A DNA stretch of 64,000 nt, taken from positions 124,001 to 188,000 of the forward strand of contig JAVDKL010000004.1 in the NCBI GenBank assembly GCA_030849965.1. The letters are read 5' to 3'. Of the stretch, positions 7,824 through 16,083 are shown one piece after another. Both the position numbers and the translations under genes were made by a program. The notes beneath the pieces were generated by a model. It saw nothing but the letters and a program-made list of their open reading frames with translations. It did not search any database and was not told where the DNA came from. The first letter of the stretch is position 1; each line of letters starts with the position of its first letter. Source of the DNA: Schauerella fraxinea (GTDB taxonomy: Bacteria; Pseudomonadota; Gammaproteobacteria; Burkholderiales; Burkholderiaceae_B).

Positions 7824-8783
7824 ATGCTCTCTTTGAATGCGCAACTCACTGCTCAGGGCCTGTCCTTTGAGCGCTTGGTACCGGCACTGGATTTAGCTTT
7901 CGCTGCGCCTCTGGATGTGCCCGCGCGGCATGTGCACGATATTTCGGTGGGCGGCGCGCACGGCACGTCGCTGATCATGCCGGCTTGGAATAGCGACGGG
8001 TATTACGGCGTAAAGATCATCAATATCTTTCCGCAGAATGGCGCAGCTGGATTGCCCGGATTACATGCCACGTACACGTTATTCGATGCGCGCACGGGTG
8101 TGCCGTTGGCGCAACTCGATGGCGATATCCTGACGGCATACCGCACGGCGGCGGCCGCGGCGCTGGGGGCGCGATATTTATCCCGAGCGGATTCGAAGAC
8201 GTTAGTGGTGCTGGGTACGGGGCGGATCGCCCAGTTGCTGCCTGAGGCGATGCGCAGTGTGCGTCCGATCGAGCGGGTGCTGGTTTGGAATCACCGGCCG
8301 GAGAGTGCGCAGCGCTTTGTCGATACGTTGAACAATGCGGGCTGGCAGGCGGAGGTTGCGCCCGACCTTCGCGATGCGGTGCAGGTGGCGGATATCGTGA
8401 GCTGCGCCACGTTGTCGGAAACGCCGTTGGTAAAGGGGGAGTGGTTGCGCCCTGGCACTCACCTCGATCTGATCGGTAGTTTCAAGCCGGTGATGATCGA
8501 GAGCGATGCGGCGTGCTTTGAACGGGCGCGCGGCCAGGTGTTTGTGGATACGTACGAGGCGCTGAAGAAATCGGGCGATTTACTGCAGGCCATCGATGCC
8601 GGTGCGTTGGCAAGCGGCGGCATTGCGGGAGATCTGCATGCGCTTATCAGCGGACAGTCGGCGGGACGGCGGGATGATGCCGCGATAACGATCTTCAAAG
8701 CGGTAGGCAATGCGATCGAAGATCTGACGGCAGCGCAGGCGGTGTATGAGGCGAGCGCGTCAAAGTCGCGGATACCGTCATAG
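7824..8783 (+). CDS. ornithine cyclodeaminase / mu-crystallin family reductase
   Basis: Protein of 319 residues with the OCD/mu-crystallin fold: an N-terminal substrate domain (with the YYGVKIINIFPQN segment carrying the conserved Lys) and a Rossmann domain around residues 125-260 with LGTGRIAQ. In bacteria this family includes true ornithine cyclodeaminase and the NAD(P)H-dependent reductases of delta-1-pyrroline-2-carboxylate and piperideine-2-carboxylate. I cannot separate these by motif; a cyclic-imine reductase is most common in this group. It is divergent from osmC and convergent with the acyl-CoA ligase, so context gives no substrate. Confidence 0.82.
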   Translation: MLSLNAQLTAQGLSFERLVPALDLAFAAPLDVPARHVHDISVGGAHGTSLIMPAWNSDGYYGVKIINIFPQNGAAGLPGLHATYTLFDARTGVPLAQLDGDILTAYRTAAAAALGARYLSRADSKTLVVLGTGRIAQLLPEAMRSVRPIERVLVWNHRPESAQRFVDTLNNAGWQAEVAPDLRDAVQVADIVSCATLSETPLVKGEWLRPGTHLDLIGSFKPVMIESDAACFERARGQVFVDTYEALKKSGDLLQAIDAGALASGGIAGDLHALISGQSAGRRDDAAITIFKAVGNAIEDLTAAQAVYEASASKSRIPS

Positions 8784-8793
8784 TCGCGGATAC
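8764..8793 (+). repeat. short direct repeat over the stop codon
   Basis: AGTCGCGGATAC occurs at 8764-8775 and again at 8782-8793 with an 18-bp period, spanning the TAG stop of the reductase gene. Likely a small local duplication. Confidence 0.5.
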
Positions 8794-8836
8794 GATCGTC
8801 GTATGACGCAATCGTTCAGTTAACGCACGAGGGTCT

Positions 8837-10387
8837 TCAACCTTGACGAGCAAGATCCTTCAACCGCGCCGCAGCGTCAGCCTTTAGCGCACTGCGATCG
8901 ATCTTGTTCGTGGACGCAAGCGGAAAGTTGTCCACGAACCATACCTGGCGGGGATGCTGATACGCGGGTGCATTTTCCAAGGCGTACGTTTTAAGCGCCT
9001 GTGCATCGACGGTGCCACCTTCGCGTCGCACCACAAACGCCACGGGTTTTTGGCCTTTGATGTCGTCGTCCACCGGCACCACCACGGCTTGTTCGACGGC
9101 GGGGTGTTGCTCAAGCATTTTCTCCACTTCGCCGGGATAGATGTTTTCGCCGCCACTCACAAACATGTCGTCGCGCCGGCCCACGAAATAATAGAAGCCG
9201 TCGGCATCGCGGCGAAACACGTCACCTGTGGAATAGAAGCCGTCGGCACTGATCGGGTACTTGACGTCGGGGCGCTGGTGATAACCGAGCATGACGCCGG
9301 GGCTTTTAAGGGCGAGGATGCCTAGATTCTCGCTGTCGACCAGATCGTGCTCACCCTCATCTCCTCCGCGATCCAGGCGGATCGACACGGCCGGATGCGG
9401 ATAGCCCACTGACAACGGGGGCGTGGGTTTGCCTTCCGGGTGCGGCCCGAACACGACCGGTCCGCCTTCCGTGGTGCCATACGCATTGATCACGCGGGCG
9501 TTCGGCAGAAGGTGGTGAATGGCGGTGAGCAGGCTTGGGCTGACGGGCGCGGAGCCCATTCGAATCACACGCACCGACGATAGATCCGTGGTGGCGATCA
9601 AGGCTTTTTCTTGCAGCATCATCGCGATCATGGGCGGCACGGCGGTGAGCCAGGTGCAGCGGTACTGGGCGATGGCGCGCAGGTATTCGGCGGCGTTGAA
9701 CTGCGGCAGCAAGACGGTGGTGGCGTGCGACGCCAGCGAGAGCAGCATGAGCGCCAGCGCGTTCATGTGATACAGGGGGGCCGCGATCAGGGCGCGCTCG
9801 TCGTCCAGCGGGGTGGCGATGCGGCGGGTGTTCACGATCCAAAGATGGCTGGCGTGCGACAGCAGCACGCCTTTGGGTTTGCCCGTGGAGCCTGAGGTGT
9901 ACAGCATGAGGGCCGGGGTGTCTGCCGAGGCGGGTTGCACGGCGTCGAACGATCCGGGGTCGGCGAAACCGGCGAGCGGCGTACCGTCCGCGGCGGCCAA
10001 GGCGACCGCGTCGATCGTGGGCGGCAGTGCGTCGCGGCGCGCGGCGTCGTAGAACACCAGTTCGGCGCCGCTGTCGGCCAACACGTAGGCGATCAGTGCC
10101 GCCGGGAACTTGAAGTTCACGGGCACGGCAATCAACCCCGCGCGCATGATGCCGAGCACGGCGGCCACGTAGGGCACCGAGTTGGCAGCGAGCAGGGCGA
10201 TGCGGCTGCCGGGGGCGTAGCCGCGCGCGGCAAGCGTACGGGCCACGCCGTTGGCCAGCGCATCGATATCGCGATAGGTGTAGTGCCGCGCCGGCGCTTC
10301 GGGCTTTCCGTCCACGCCGATCAGTGCGACTTTGTCCAGATCGCGGGAAGTGTCGATGATGGCGCCCAGGTTTCCAGCGGTGTTCAT
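8837..10387 (-). CDS. AMP-forming acyl-CoA synthetase
   Basis: Adenylate-forming ligase of 516 residues that activates a carboxylic acid to its CoA thioester. The A3 motif YTSGSTGKPKG, the A5-like YGTTEGG, the A8 motif (STGDVFRRD...GRRDDMF) and the catalytic Lys in STNKIDRSALK near the C terminus are all present. The ATG at 10387 (MNTAG) is preferred, with GAGAC upstream; ATG 10402 and TTG 10411 are in frame. It is the last gene of a leftward set with a thioesterase, a dehydrogenase and an ABC importer. That context suggests the imported compound, or its oxidised product, is a carboxylic acid. Specificity (medium-chain or aromatic) is unknown. Confidence 0.88.
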   Translation of the reverse strand: MNTAGNLGAIIDTSRDLDKVALIGVDGKPEAPARHYTYRDIDALANGVARTLAARGYAPGSRIALLAANSVPYVAAVLGIMRAGLIAVPVNFKFPAALIAYVLADSGAELVFYDAARRDALPPTIDAVALAAADGTPLAGFADPGSFDAVQPASADTPALMLYTSGSTGKPKGVLLSHASHLWIVNTRRIATPLDDERALIAAPLYHMNALALMLLSLASHATTVLLPQFNAAEYLRAIAQYRCTWLTAVPPMIAMMLQEKALIATTDLSSVRVIRMGSAPVSPSLLTAIHHLLPNARVINAYGTTEGGPVVFGPHPEGKPTPPLSVGYPHPAVSIRLDRGGDEGEHDLVDSENLGILALKSPGVMLGYHQRPDVKYPISADGFYSTGDVFRRDADGFYYFVGRRDDMFVSGGENIYPGEVEKMLEQHPAVEQAVVVPVDDDIKGQKPVAFVVRREGGTVDAQALKTYALENAPAYQHPRQVWFVDNFPLASTNKIDRSALKADAAARLKDLARQG

Positions 10388-10492
10388 TGCAGTGTGTCTC
10401 ATGATGGCCAAGCGGTCTGATTGCGGATGACGCGGTCTGACGAAAGCGGCGTCAACGCGTGTCGCGCGTTTCAGACGGCCTGGCGCTGCGCT

Positions 10493-10918
10493 TTACGCTT
10501 TGGGAACCGCGGTCGAGTACACGCCGCGGCCGCTGGCGACCAGCTTGTTGTCGATGTCGAAGACTTGGGCTTCGGCCACTGAGATTTGCGAGCCGAACTT
10601 GATGACCTTGCCGGTGACGCGCAGGTCGCCCGGCGGCGCGGGGCGGTGGTAGTCCACGCGCAGGTCGATGGTGGGCACGCCGCGGCCGGTTTTGGAGACA
10701 AGCGCCCAATCTGCGGTGAGGTCGACGAGCGCAGCGAGGATGCCGCCGTGCGTATAGCCCTTGTCGGGATTGACGACCCATTCGTCGCGCCACTTGGCGC
10801 GCAGCGTGATCTCACCTTCACCCACCGATTCGACGGTGATGCCGAGCCATTGGTGGTAGGGCCCGCGTTGCAGCTTGGCTTCGATCTCTTCTTTGGTGGG
10901 AAGGGTGGTGGAAGTCAT
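10493..10918 (-). CDS. PaaI-family hotdog thioesterase
   Basis: Acyl-CoA thioesterase of 141 residues. The start at 10918 (MTSTTLPTKEE) follows AAAGGAAAG; an upstream in-frame ATG at 10951 has no such signal. The hotdog core contains the HGG motif (KGYTHGGILAALVDLT) where the substrate carbonyl is bound, followed by the acidic residue on the central helix. It lies just upstream of the acyl-CoA ligase. It could release CoA from dead-end thioesters, as PaaI does in phenylacetate catabolism, or complete the pathway. Confidence 0.85.
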   Translation of the reverse strand: MTSTTLPTKEEIEAKLQRGPYHQWLGITVESVGEGEITLRAKWRDEWVVNPDKGYTHGGILAALVDLTADWALVSKTGRGVPTIDLRVDYHRPAPPGDLRVTGKVIKFGSQISVAEAQVFDIDNKLVASGRGVYSTAVPKA

Positions 10919-11114
10919 TGAATCTTTCCTTTGATTGAATCGGTTATGCACGTGGCGCTGAAGCGCCGCAATGCATGCAAATGGCGTCGTGCGTGTCGGA
11001 TTGCTGAACGCACGGTGGATGGGCTTTTGGGCATTGGCGTTGCTTGTCGGGCGCCTTGCGGTTGCTCAACACAGCGGGATAGGCAACGCACATTCGCCCA
11101 TGACCATGCGCCCG

Positions 11115-12131
11115 TTACGGCGCCACCACCACCTTGCCCAACACCTCGCGGTCGCGGATCAGCGCAAGCCCTTCGGCGGCTTGTTCCAGCGGAAGCACAC
11201 GATCGATGATGGGTTCGATCTTTCCTTCGGCAATCAGGTTGAGCAGGGCTTTGAGGTCTTCGTCGTAGAAGCTGTTCGAGCCGCGAATGTTGAGTTCGAA
11301 ACTCCACACGTAGCGCAGGTCTTCCTTAGGATCGTGACCGGCAGTGGCACCGCACACGAGCAGGGTGCCGCCGCGCTTGATGCACTTGAGCGACGGCAGC
11401 CACGTATCGCCGCCGGTGAAGTTGATCACCACGTCCACGCCGCCTTCGTAGTTGCGGCGTTGCGGCTTGCCGTAGCGCTCGATGGCCCACTTCGAGAAGT
11501 CGGTGGTGCGGTAGTTCACGACGTGGTCGGCGCCCAGTTCCTTCAGGCGTTCGGCTTTCTCGTCGCTGCCGGCGCAGGCGATCACTTCGGCGCCCAGCAA
11601 TTTAGCGAGCACGATGCAGGCAGTGCCCACGCCGCCGCTGGCGCCCAGGATCAACACGCGGTCGCCGGCCTTCACGGTGTTGTGCGTGATCAGCATGCGG
11701 TGGGCGGTGCCGTAGGCTACGGGCAACGAGGCTGCAGCTTCGAAGCTCACGGCTTCGGGCAGGGCGATCAGTTGTGGTTCCGAGACAAGGCAGTATTCGG
11801 CCATGCCGCCATCGAGCATTTCGCCCATCAGGCCTTTGCTGCGGTTGAGCGGATTGACGAGCACGCGGTCGCCCACGTTCCAGCCGGTGACGCCGGCGCC
11901 AAGTTCGACGATCTCGCCAGCCAGGTCCAGACCGATGATGACAGGCAGCGGCACTTTGATGCCGGGCATGCCTTTCACGGTGAACACGTCGTGATAATTG
12001 AACGACGATGCTTTGACGCGGATCACGACATGGCCTTCAGTCGCTTGCGGACGGGCGCGGTCGGTAACCACTTTCAGTTGGTCGAGGTCGCCGTGCTCCG
12101 ACAAAACGAGTGCTTTCATGGTGTTGCTCAA
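11115..12131 (-). CDS. zinc-free medium-chain dehydrogenase/quinone oxidoreductase
   Basis: Medium-chain dehydrogenase/reductase of about 338 residues. The NADPH-binding GASGGVGTA loop lies around residues 175-183, and the N-terminal GroES-like domain has the GLDLAGEIVELG segment. The GHE zinc motif and the four-Cys structural zinc loop are absent, so it resembles quinone oxidoreductases or enoyl reductases rather than alcohol dehydrogenases. AAGGAG is 6 bp before a TTG at 12131, which I take as the start; the usual annotation would be the ATG at 12119 (MKALVLSEHG). It sits between the binding-protein gene and the thioesterase gene and is probably co-transcribed with them. Confidence 0.82.
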   Translation of the reverse strand: MSNTMKALVLSEHGDLDQLKVVTDRARPQATEGHVVIRVKASSFNYHDVFTVKGMPGIKVPLPVIIGLDLAGEIVELGAGVTGWNVGDRVLVNPLNRSKGLMGEMLDGGMAEYCLVSEPQLIALPEAVSFEAAASLPVAYGTAHRMLITHNTVKAGDRVLILGASGGVGTACIVLAKLLGAEVIACAGSDEKAERLKELGADHVVNYRTTDFSKWAIERYGKPQRRNYEGGVDVVINFTGGDTWLPSLKCIKRGGTLLVCGATAGHDPKEDLRYVWSFELNIRGSNSFYDEDLKALLNLIAEGKIEPIIDRVLPLEQAAEGLALIRDREVLGKVVVAP

Positions 12132-12227
12132 GTGATGCTCCTTGATTGATGGAATACGCGGGCCGCAGTGGGTGGTCGAATGCGACCGCCTCATCGATGG
12201 CCTTGAAATCGGCTTTACTTGATGGCT

Positions 12228-13217
12228 TTACTTGATTGATTTGGCGGCGGTATACGGGCCGGTCACGAAGAGGTCGTCGCTGATGTCGCCCTTGATGGCG
12301 CCGCTTTCAACGAAGGCTTTGTGTTGCAGCTTGAGCGTGGCGATGTCGGCCGGCTCGAAGCTCACGCGGTTCATGTCGTTCCACAGGCTCACGTATACCT
12401 TGGCGTCTTTCTCGGGCAGGTTCGCGCTCTTTTGCAGGATGCTCACGACCTCATCGCGGTGCGTGTCGCCCCATGCCAATGTTTGGCGCAAGCCGGCGAT
12501 CACTTTGGCCACCGTGTCGGGATGTTGGGCCACGAACTCGCTGCGCACGGCGCCGATGCCGATGTAGGGCACGGCATCCGTTTTGGTGAGCTTCTGCCAT
12601 TCTTCGGCGAAGGTGCCGATGCGGGTGACCTTCAATTCATCGAGTTGCGCGACCGTGACCGAGCGCAGCGCGGCGGCGTCCACCTGCTTTTGAACCAGGA
12701 ATTGCGCGAGGCGTGATTCGTTGCCGCCTACCAGCGAGAAGTCATTGGCTTTGATGCCGGCGTTGCCGGCGAGCACGGTGCCCGCGATGACGGCAACGGA
12801 GCTACCGGCGGGCGACATGCCCACTTTCTTGCCTTTCAGATCGGCCAGGCTTTTGATGGGCGAGCCTTCCGGCACCACGAACTGCACGTCGGCAGGTTGG
12901 GTTGCGGCAAACACCTTGATCGGCACGCCGTCAGAGGCGGCACTGAAGACGCCGGCGGCGGGGGCACCGAACGCCAGGTCGATCGAGTTGGAGGCCAGCG
13001 CGCGCAGCGGGGCGTTCACGTCCGGAAACTTGACGAATTCGACCTCCAGGCCTTGGTTCTTCAGGAACGGGCTGGCTTCGAGCACGGCACCCAGGCCCAG
13101 GCTCACGCCGCTGCTCCAATAGCCGATGCGCACTTTCTCGGCGGCGTGGGCGGGGAGGGTGGCCGTGAGTGCGGCGGCGGCGACCACGGCGCTGGTGAAG
13201 AGGGCTTTAAGTTTCAT
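12228..13217 (-). CDS. NitT/TauT-type ABC transporter, periplasmic binding protein
   Basis: Substrate-binding protein of the SsuA/TauA/ThiY superfamily, 329 residues. A Sec signal peptide (about 1-26, ending AHA) is followed by AEKVRIGYW, typical of this group; the LADLKGKKVG and GSS segments line the ligand cleft. I chose the ATG at 13217; longer in-frame sequence upstream is not coding-like. The mature protein has two Met and no Cys. It belongs with the permease and ATPase upstream, though 194 bp separate it from the permease and a short tandem repeat lies in that gap. Neighbouring acyl-CoA enzymes make an organic acid as likely a ligand as a sulfonate. Confidence 0.85.
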   Translation of the reverse strand: MKLKALFTSAVVAAAALTATLPAHAAEKVRIGYWSSGVSLGLGAVLEASPFLKNQGLEVEFVKFPDVNAPLRALASNSIDLAFGAPAAGVFSAASDGVPIKVFAATQPADVQFVVPEGSPIKSLADLKGKKVGMSPAGSSVAVIAGTVLAGNAGIKANDFSLVGGNESRLAQFLVQKQVDAAALRSVTVAQLDELKVTRIGTFAEEWQKLTKTDAVPYIGIGAVRSEFVAQHPDTVAKVIAGLRQTLAWGDTHRDEVVSILQKSANLPEKDAKVYVSLWNDMNRVSFEPADIATLKLQHKAFVESGAIKGDISDDLFVTGPYTAAKSIK

Positions 13218-13260
13218 GATGACGGTGTTCCTGATCGGTGACGAGATATCGAATAAGTGA

Positions 13261-13298
13261 AAAGAGGAAAAGAGGAAATGAGGAAATGCGAAATGCGA
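13261..13298 (-). repeat. purine-rich degenerate tandem repeat
   Basis: Plus-strand units AAAGAGGA, AAAGAGGA, AATGAGGA, AATGCGA, AATGCGA follow one another without gaps. The tract lies 43-81 bp before the binding-protein start codon, in the untranslated leader between permease and binding protein. Confidence 0.75.
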
Positions 13299-13411
13299 AA
13301 TGCAGAGGCAAAGGCGTAGGCAACGGCAGAATGCAAGGGCGATATCCGAAGGCAAAATGGCGGCGAATGTTGGCTTGCACGGCGGGCGAATCAGCCTGTT
13401 GAATCGCCTGA

Positions 13412-14206
13412 CTATTGCGGCTTCCAGCGAAACAAATGACGTTCGAGCGGTTTGAGAATCCCGCTTTCGATCAGCAGCATCAGCGTGATGAGCAGCACCG
13501 TCCACGCAAACACCTGATCGGTTTGCACCAGATCCGCGGCCTGGCGCAGCCGGTAGCCGATGCCGTCGGACGATCCCAGCGTTTCGGCCACGAGCGACAC
13601 GCGCCAACCGAAGCCGAACGCCAGGCGGGCGCCGCCGAAGAACGCCGGCAAGATCGTGGGCAGATAGATCTTGCGCAGGATCTGCAGGCGGCTCATGCGA
13701 AAGCTGCGCGCGAGATCCACGTGCTGAATATCGACGGTTTTCGCGCCTTGCCAGACGCTCGTGAGGATCAACGGCATCGCCGTCATGAACACGACGAAGA
13801 TCGTGGTGCCATTGGAGATGCCGAACCAGATGATGGCGAACACCGCCCAGATGGCGGACGACACGGTGTTGAGCACGGCCAGCAACGGTTCGAACAAGCG
13901 TGCCAGCGCACGGCTCGAACCCACCGCGATGCCCAGCGGCGTGCCGATGATCGCGCCGAGCGCAAATCCTGCCAGCACGCGATAGAGTGTGGTGCCCACG
14001 TCATGAAAGAACGTGCCGCTTTGCACCAGCGCGACCATCGCGCTGAAAACGCGTTGGGGGCCAGGCAAGACAAAGGCGGGCACGCGCGAAGCGGCAATCC
14101 ACCACAGCAGTACGACCACCCCTGCCAACGCAGTGCGTTGCAGGATCAGCGCGGCGAGATCGCGCGAGGCGGTCGTGCGTGGGTGGGCAGCAGTGTGTGT
14201 GCTCAT
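13412..14206 (-). CDS. NitT/TauT-type ABC transporter permease
   Basis: Inner-membrane permease of 264 residues with about six helices, SsuC/TauC-like. The cytoplasmic EAA-type loop (SFRMSRLQILRKIYLPTILP, about residues 155-175) would contact the ATPase. The start overlaps the ATPase stop by 4 bp (ATGA at 14203-14206), so the two are translationally coupled. It is the third gene of the leftward operon after the GntR regulator and the ATPase. The ligand is set by the downstream binding protein. Confidence 0.88.
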   Translation of the reverse strand: MSTHTAAHPRTTASRDLAALILQRTALAGVVVLLWWIAASRVPAFVLPGPQRVFSAMVALVQSGTFFHDVGTTLYRVLAGFALGAIIGTPLGIAVGSSRALARLFEPLLAVLNTVSSAIWAVFAIIWFGISNGTTIFVVFMTAMPLILTSVWQGAKTVDIQHVDLARSFRMSRLQILRKIYLPTILPAFFGGARLAFGFGWRVSLVAETLGSSDGIGYRLRQAADLVQTDQVFAWTVLLITLMLLIESGILKPLERHLFRWKPQ

Positions 14207-14958
14207 GCGTGCACCACCTTCAAACGGAGTTGCCGGGTTTGCTCGGTGACGGCCACATCGGTGGGCACGCGCGGGCGCGGCAGATTCACAGAGACGATCT
14301 CACGGATGCGGCCGGGCCGCGGTTCCAGCACCACTACGCGATCGGCCAGAATCACGGCTTCCTCCACGTCGTGCGTGACGAACACGATCGTGGCGCCGGT
14401 CAAGGCTTGCAAGCGCAGCACTTCATCGTGCATCTGGCTGCGCGTTTGCGGATCGAGTTTTGAAAACGGTTCGTCCATCAAGAGGAGGGTGGGTTCGACG
14501 ACGAGACTGCGCGCCAAGGCCACACGGCTGCGCATGCCGCCCGAGAGCTCGTGCGGCCATGAAGCGCTGAAAGGCTCGAGCCCGACCAGCGCGAGTGCCG
14601 CCTCTGCTCGCTGGATGCGCTCGGCATGCGATGCCGACGTTGCCTCGAGGCCGAAGGCGACGTTGTCGCGCACCGATCGCCAGGGCAGGAGACGATCTTC
14701 CTGAAACATATAGGCCACGCGCGACCATTGCGTATACGAGGACGACGGCTCGCCATCGAGGCGCAAGGTGCCGCGATCGGCGCCGAGCAAACCGGAGATG
14801 ATGTTGAGCAGCGTGCTCTTGCCGCATCCCGATGCGCCCAGCAGCGCGACGATCTCACCGGAGGCAACGGAGAAGTTGATGTCGCGCAGCACTTCCAGCG
14901 CACCGAAGTGCTTGCCGATGCCGTCGAGTTCGAGCGCGGATTCCACGGTGATGGTCAT
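14203..14958 (-). CDS. NitT/TauT-type ABC transporter ATPase
   Basis: ATP-binding subunit of 251 residues, SsuB/TauB-like. Walker A GASGCGKST lies at about residues 40-48, the Q-loop in AYMFQED, the signature LSGGM near 130, Walker B LLLMDEP near 155, and the switch His in FVTHD. It overlaps the GntR gene by 4 bp upstream and the permease by 4 bp downstream, so regulator, ATPase and permease form one transcription unit. Confidence 0.9.
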   Translation of the reverse strand: MTITVESALELDGIGKHFGALEVLRDINFSVASGEIVALLGASGCGKSTLLNIISGLLGADRGTLRLDGEPSSSYTQWSRVAYMFQEDRLLPWRSVRDNVAFGLEATSASHAERIQRAEAALALVGLEPFSASWPHELSGGMRSRVALARSLVVEPTLLLMDEPFSKLDPQTRSQMHDEVLRLQALTGATIVFVTHDVEEAVILADRVVVLEPRPGRIREIVSVNLPRPRVPTDVAVTEQTRQLRLKVVHA

Positions 14959-15707
14959 GGCAGGTTGTCCCGGTTGAGCATGGGCAGAAACGCGCGCGTT
15001 TCGCGCAGGCTGGCGTATACCTTCTCTAGCGTCATCGCCTGAAAGGTCTCGACATGGCGGCGCGCAATCAGCTCTGCGCGCTTGCCGTCGCCTTCGGCGA
15101 AGGCGTCGATCATGGCGTTGTGATCGTGTTTGATCTCGGGCTTCGTGCCCTGCACGCCAAAGCCCAGTGCCACCAGGCGAGACATTTCATCCATCAGGTT
15201 TGAAAGCGTGCGATGCAGTCGCTGGTTGCCCGACGCAAGCGCGATCGCCAGATGGAAGGCGTTGTTCGCATGCATGAAGGCGTCGATCTGATCGTTGATG
15301 TCCAGTTCTGGACGACGCACACGGCAAGCGGCTTCGAGCGCACGCAGTTCAGCGATATCCACGCGCCCCGTGGCGAGTCGTGCGGCGAGCGGTTCGAGTT
15401 GCACACGCAGCGAAAACACTTCCTCTACATCCTGCAAGGTGATCGGTGCGATGCGATAACCCTTGCGCGGACGCGACACCACCAGGCCGTCGTGGATCAA
15501 TCGCACGAGCGCGATGCGGCAGCTGCTTTTCCCCAAGGTGTAGGCACTCATCAGCTCCGGCTCGGTAACGGTGGCGCCGGGGGCCAGACGGCACAAGAGA
15601 ATGTCGCGGCGCAGTCGCGCATACGCATCGTCGCCGCTGCTCAACGCAACTGCCGCCGGGGCACCTTGCGGCGCCTGCGCGATGCTCTGTAATGCCGTTG
15701 CGCTCAT
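14955..15707 (-). CDS. GntR-family regulator, FCD subfamily
   Basis: DNA-binding regulator of 250 residues. The N-terminal winged helix (about 25-95) contains the GntR pattern SAYTLGKSSCRIALVRL...GLV. The C-terminal all-helical FCD domain (about 105-235) has the conserved Asp/His set expected to hold a metal and a carboxylate ligand. FCD regulators usually respond to organic acids. It heads the leftward transporter operon and faces the rightward monooxygenase/Liv operon. Two near-identical palindromes in between make it the likely common regulator of both. Repression relieved by substrate is the usual mode, inferred here. Confidence 0.88.
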   Translation of the reverse strand: MSATALQSIAQAPQGAPAAVALSSGDDAYARLRRDILLCRLAPGATVTEPELMSAYTLGKSSCRIALVRLIHDGLVVSRPRKGYRIAPITLQDVEEVFSLRVQLEPLAARLATGRVDIAELRALEAACRVRRPELDINDQIDAFMHANNAFHLAIALASGNQRLHRTLSNLMDEMSRLVALGFGVQGTKPEIKHDHNAMIDAFAEGDGKRAELIARRHVETFQAMTLEKVYASLRETRAFLPMLNRDNLP

Positions 15708-16083
15708 GTGTGTGCCTCTCTGTAAACCTGTGAGCAGCTCACAGAATCAGTGAGTGCTGCTCAAACAAGGCTTCAGTCTAGGTATGCGCACCGCTGTGAC
15801 GAACGATCAATTGGTAGTTAGCTCATATCGCTCACGCATATGCGGGTTCATACGGATACGCTGATCGCGATCAGAAAGCGCCGCAGTTTTCGTGCGCTGT
15901 CATAGGGGAATTCGGGTGATGCAGGGCGGCGCGAACGTCACAACAATCCATGACTGAAATGTTGGTGAGCAGCTCACGTCATAGCGTTCAGTGATATCGA
16001 CATAAGCCATTCGTCGTTCGCCCCTGCCGTCAACGCGCCTAGACTTCCGGCCTTGATCACGCACCGACGCGAACCCCGCACCT
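15708..16083. promoter_or_regulatory. divergent control region with GntR operator candidates
   Basis: This 376-bp region lacks a gene. CTGTGAGCAGCTCACAG (15728-15744) is a 17-nt palindrome 21 bp before the GntR start. Its 13-nt core GTGAGCAGCTCAC recurs exactly at 15965-15977, about 107 bp before the monooxygenase start. A related but wider site, TGAGTGCTGCTCA, is at 15751-15763. The spread over both promoters suggests looping or joint repression by the adjacent GntR protein, although the sequence is unlike the textbook FadR site. Confidence 0.65.

Noticed and set aside
10971-12149. 392-codon plus-strand open frame
   Set aside because: Antisense to the medium-chain dehydrogenase gene, with no ribosome site and His/Gln/Val-rich shadow composition.
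13261-13298. possible CRISPR-like or IS-end repeat
   Set aside because: Units are only 7-8 bp with no spacers, no nearby cas or transposase genes and no terminal inverted repeats.
13218-13607. 130-residue upstream extension of the binding protein at 12228
   Set aside because: It has no binding-protein features and covers a purine-repeat leader and part of the permease gene; the signal peptide at 13217 marks the true start.
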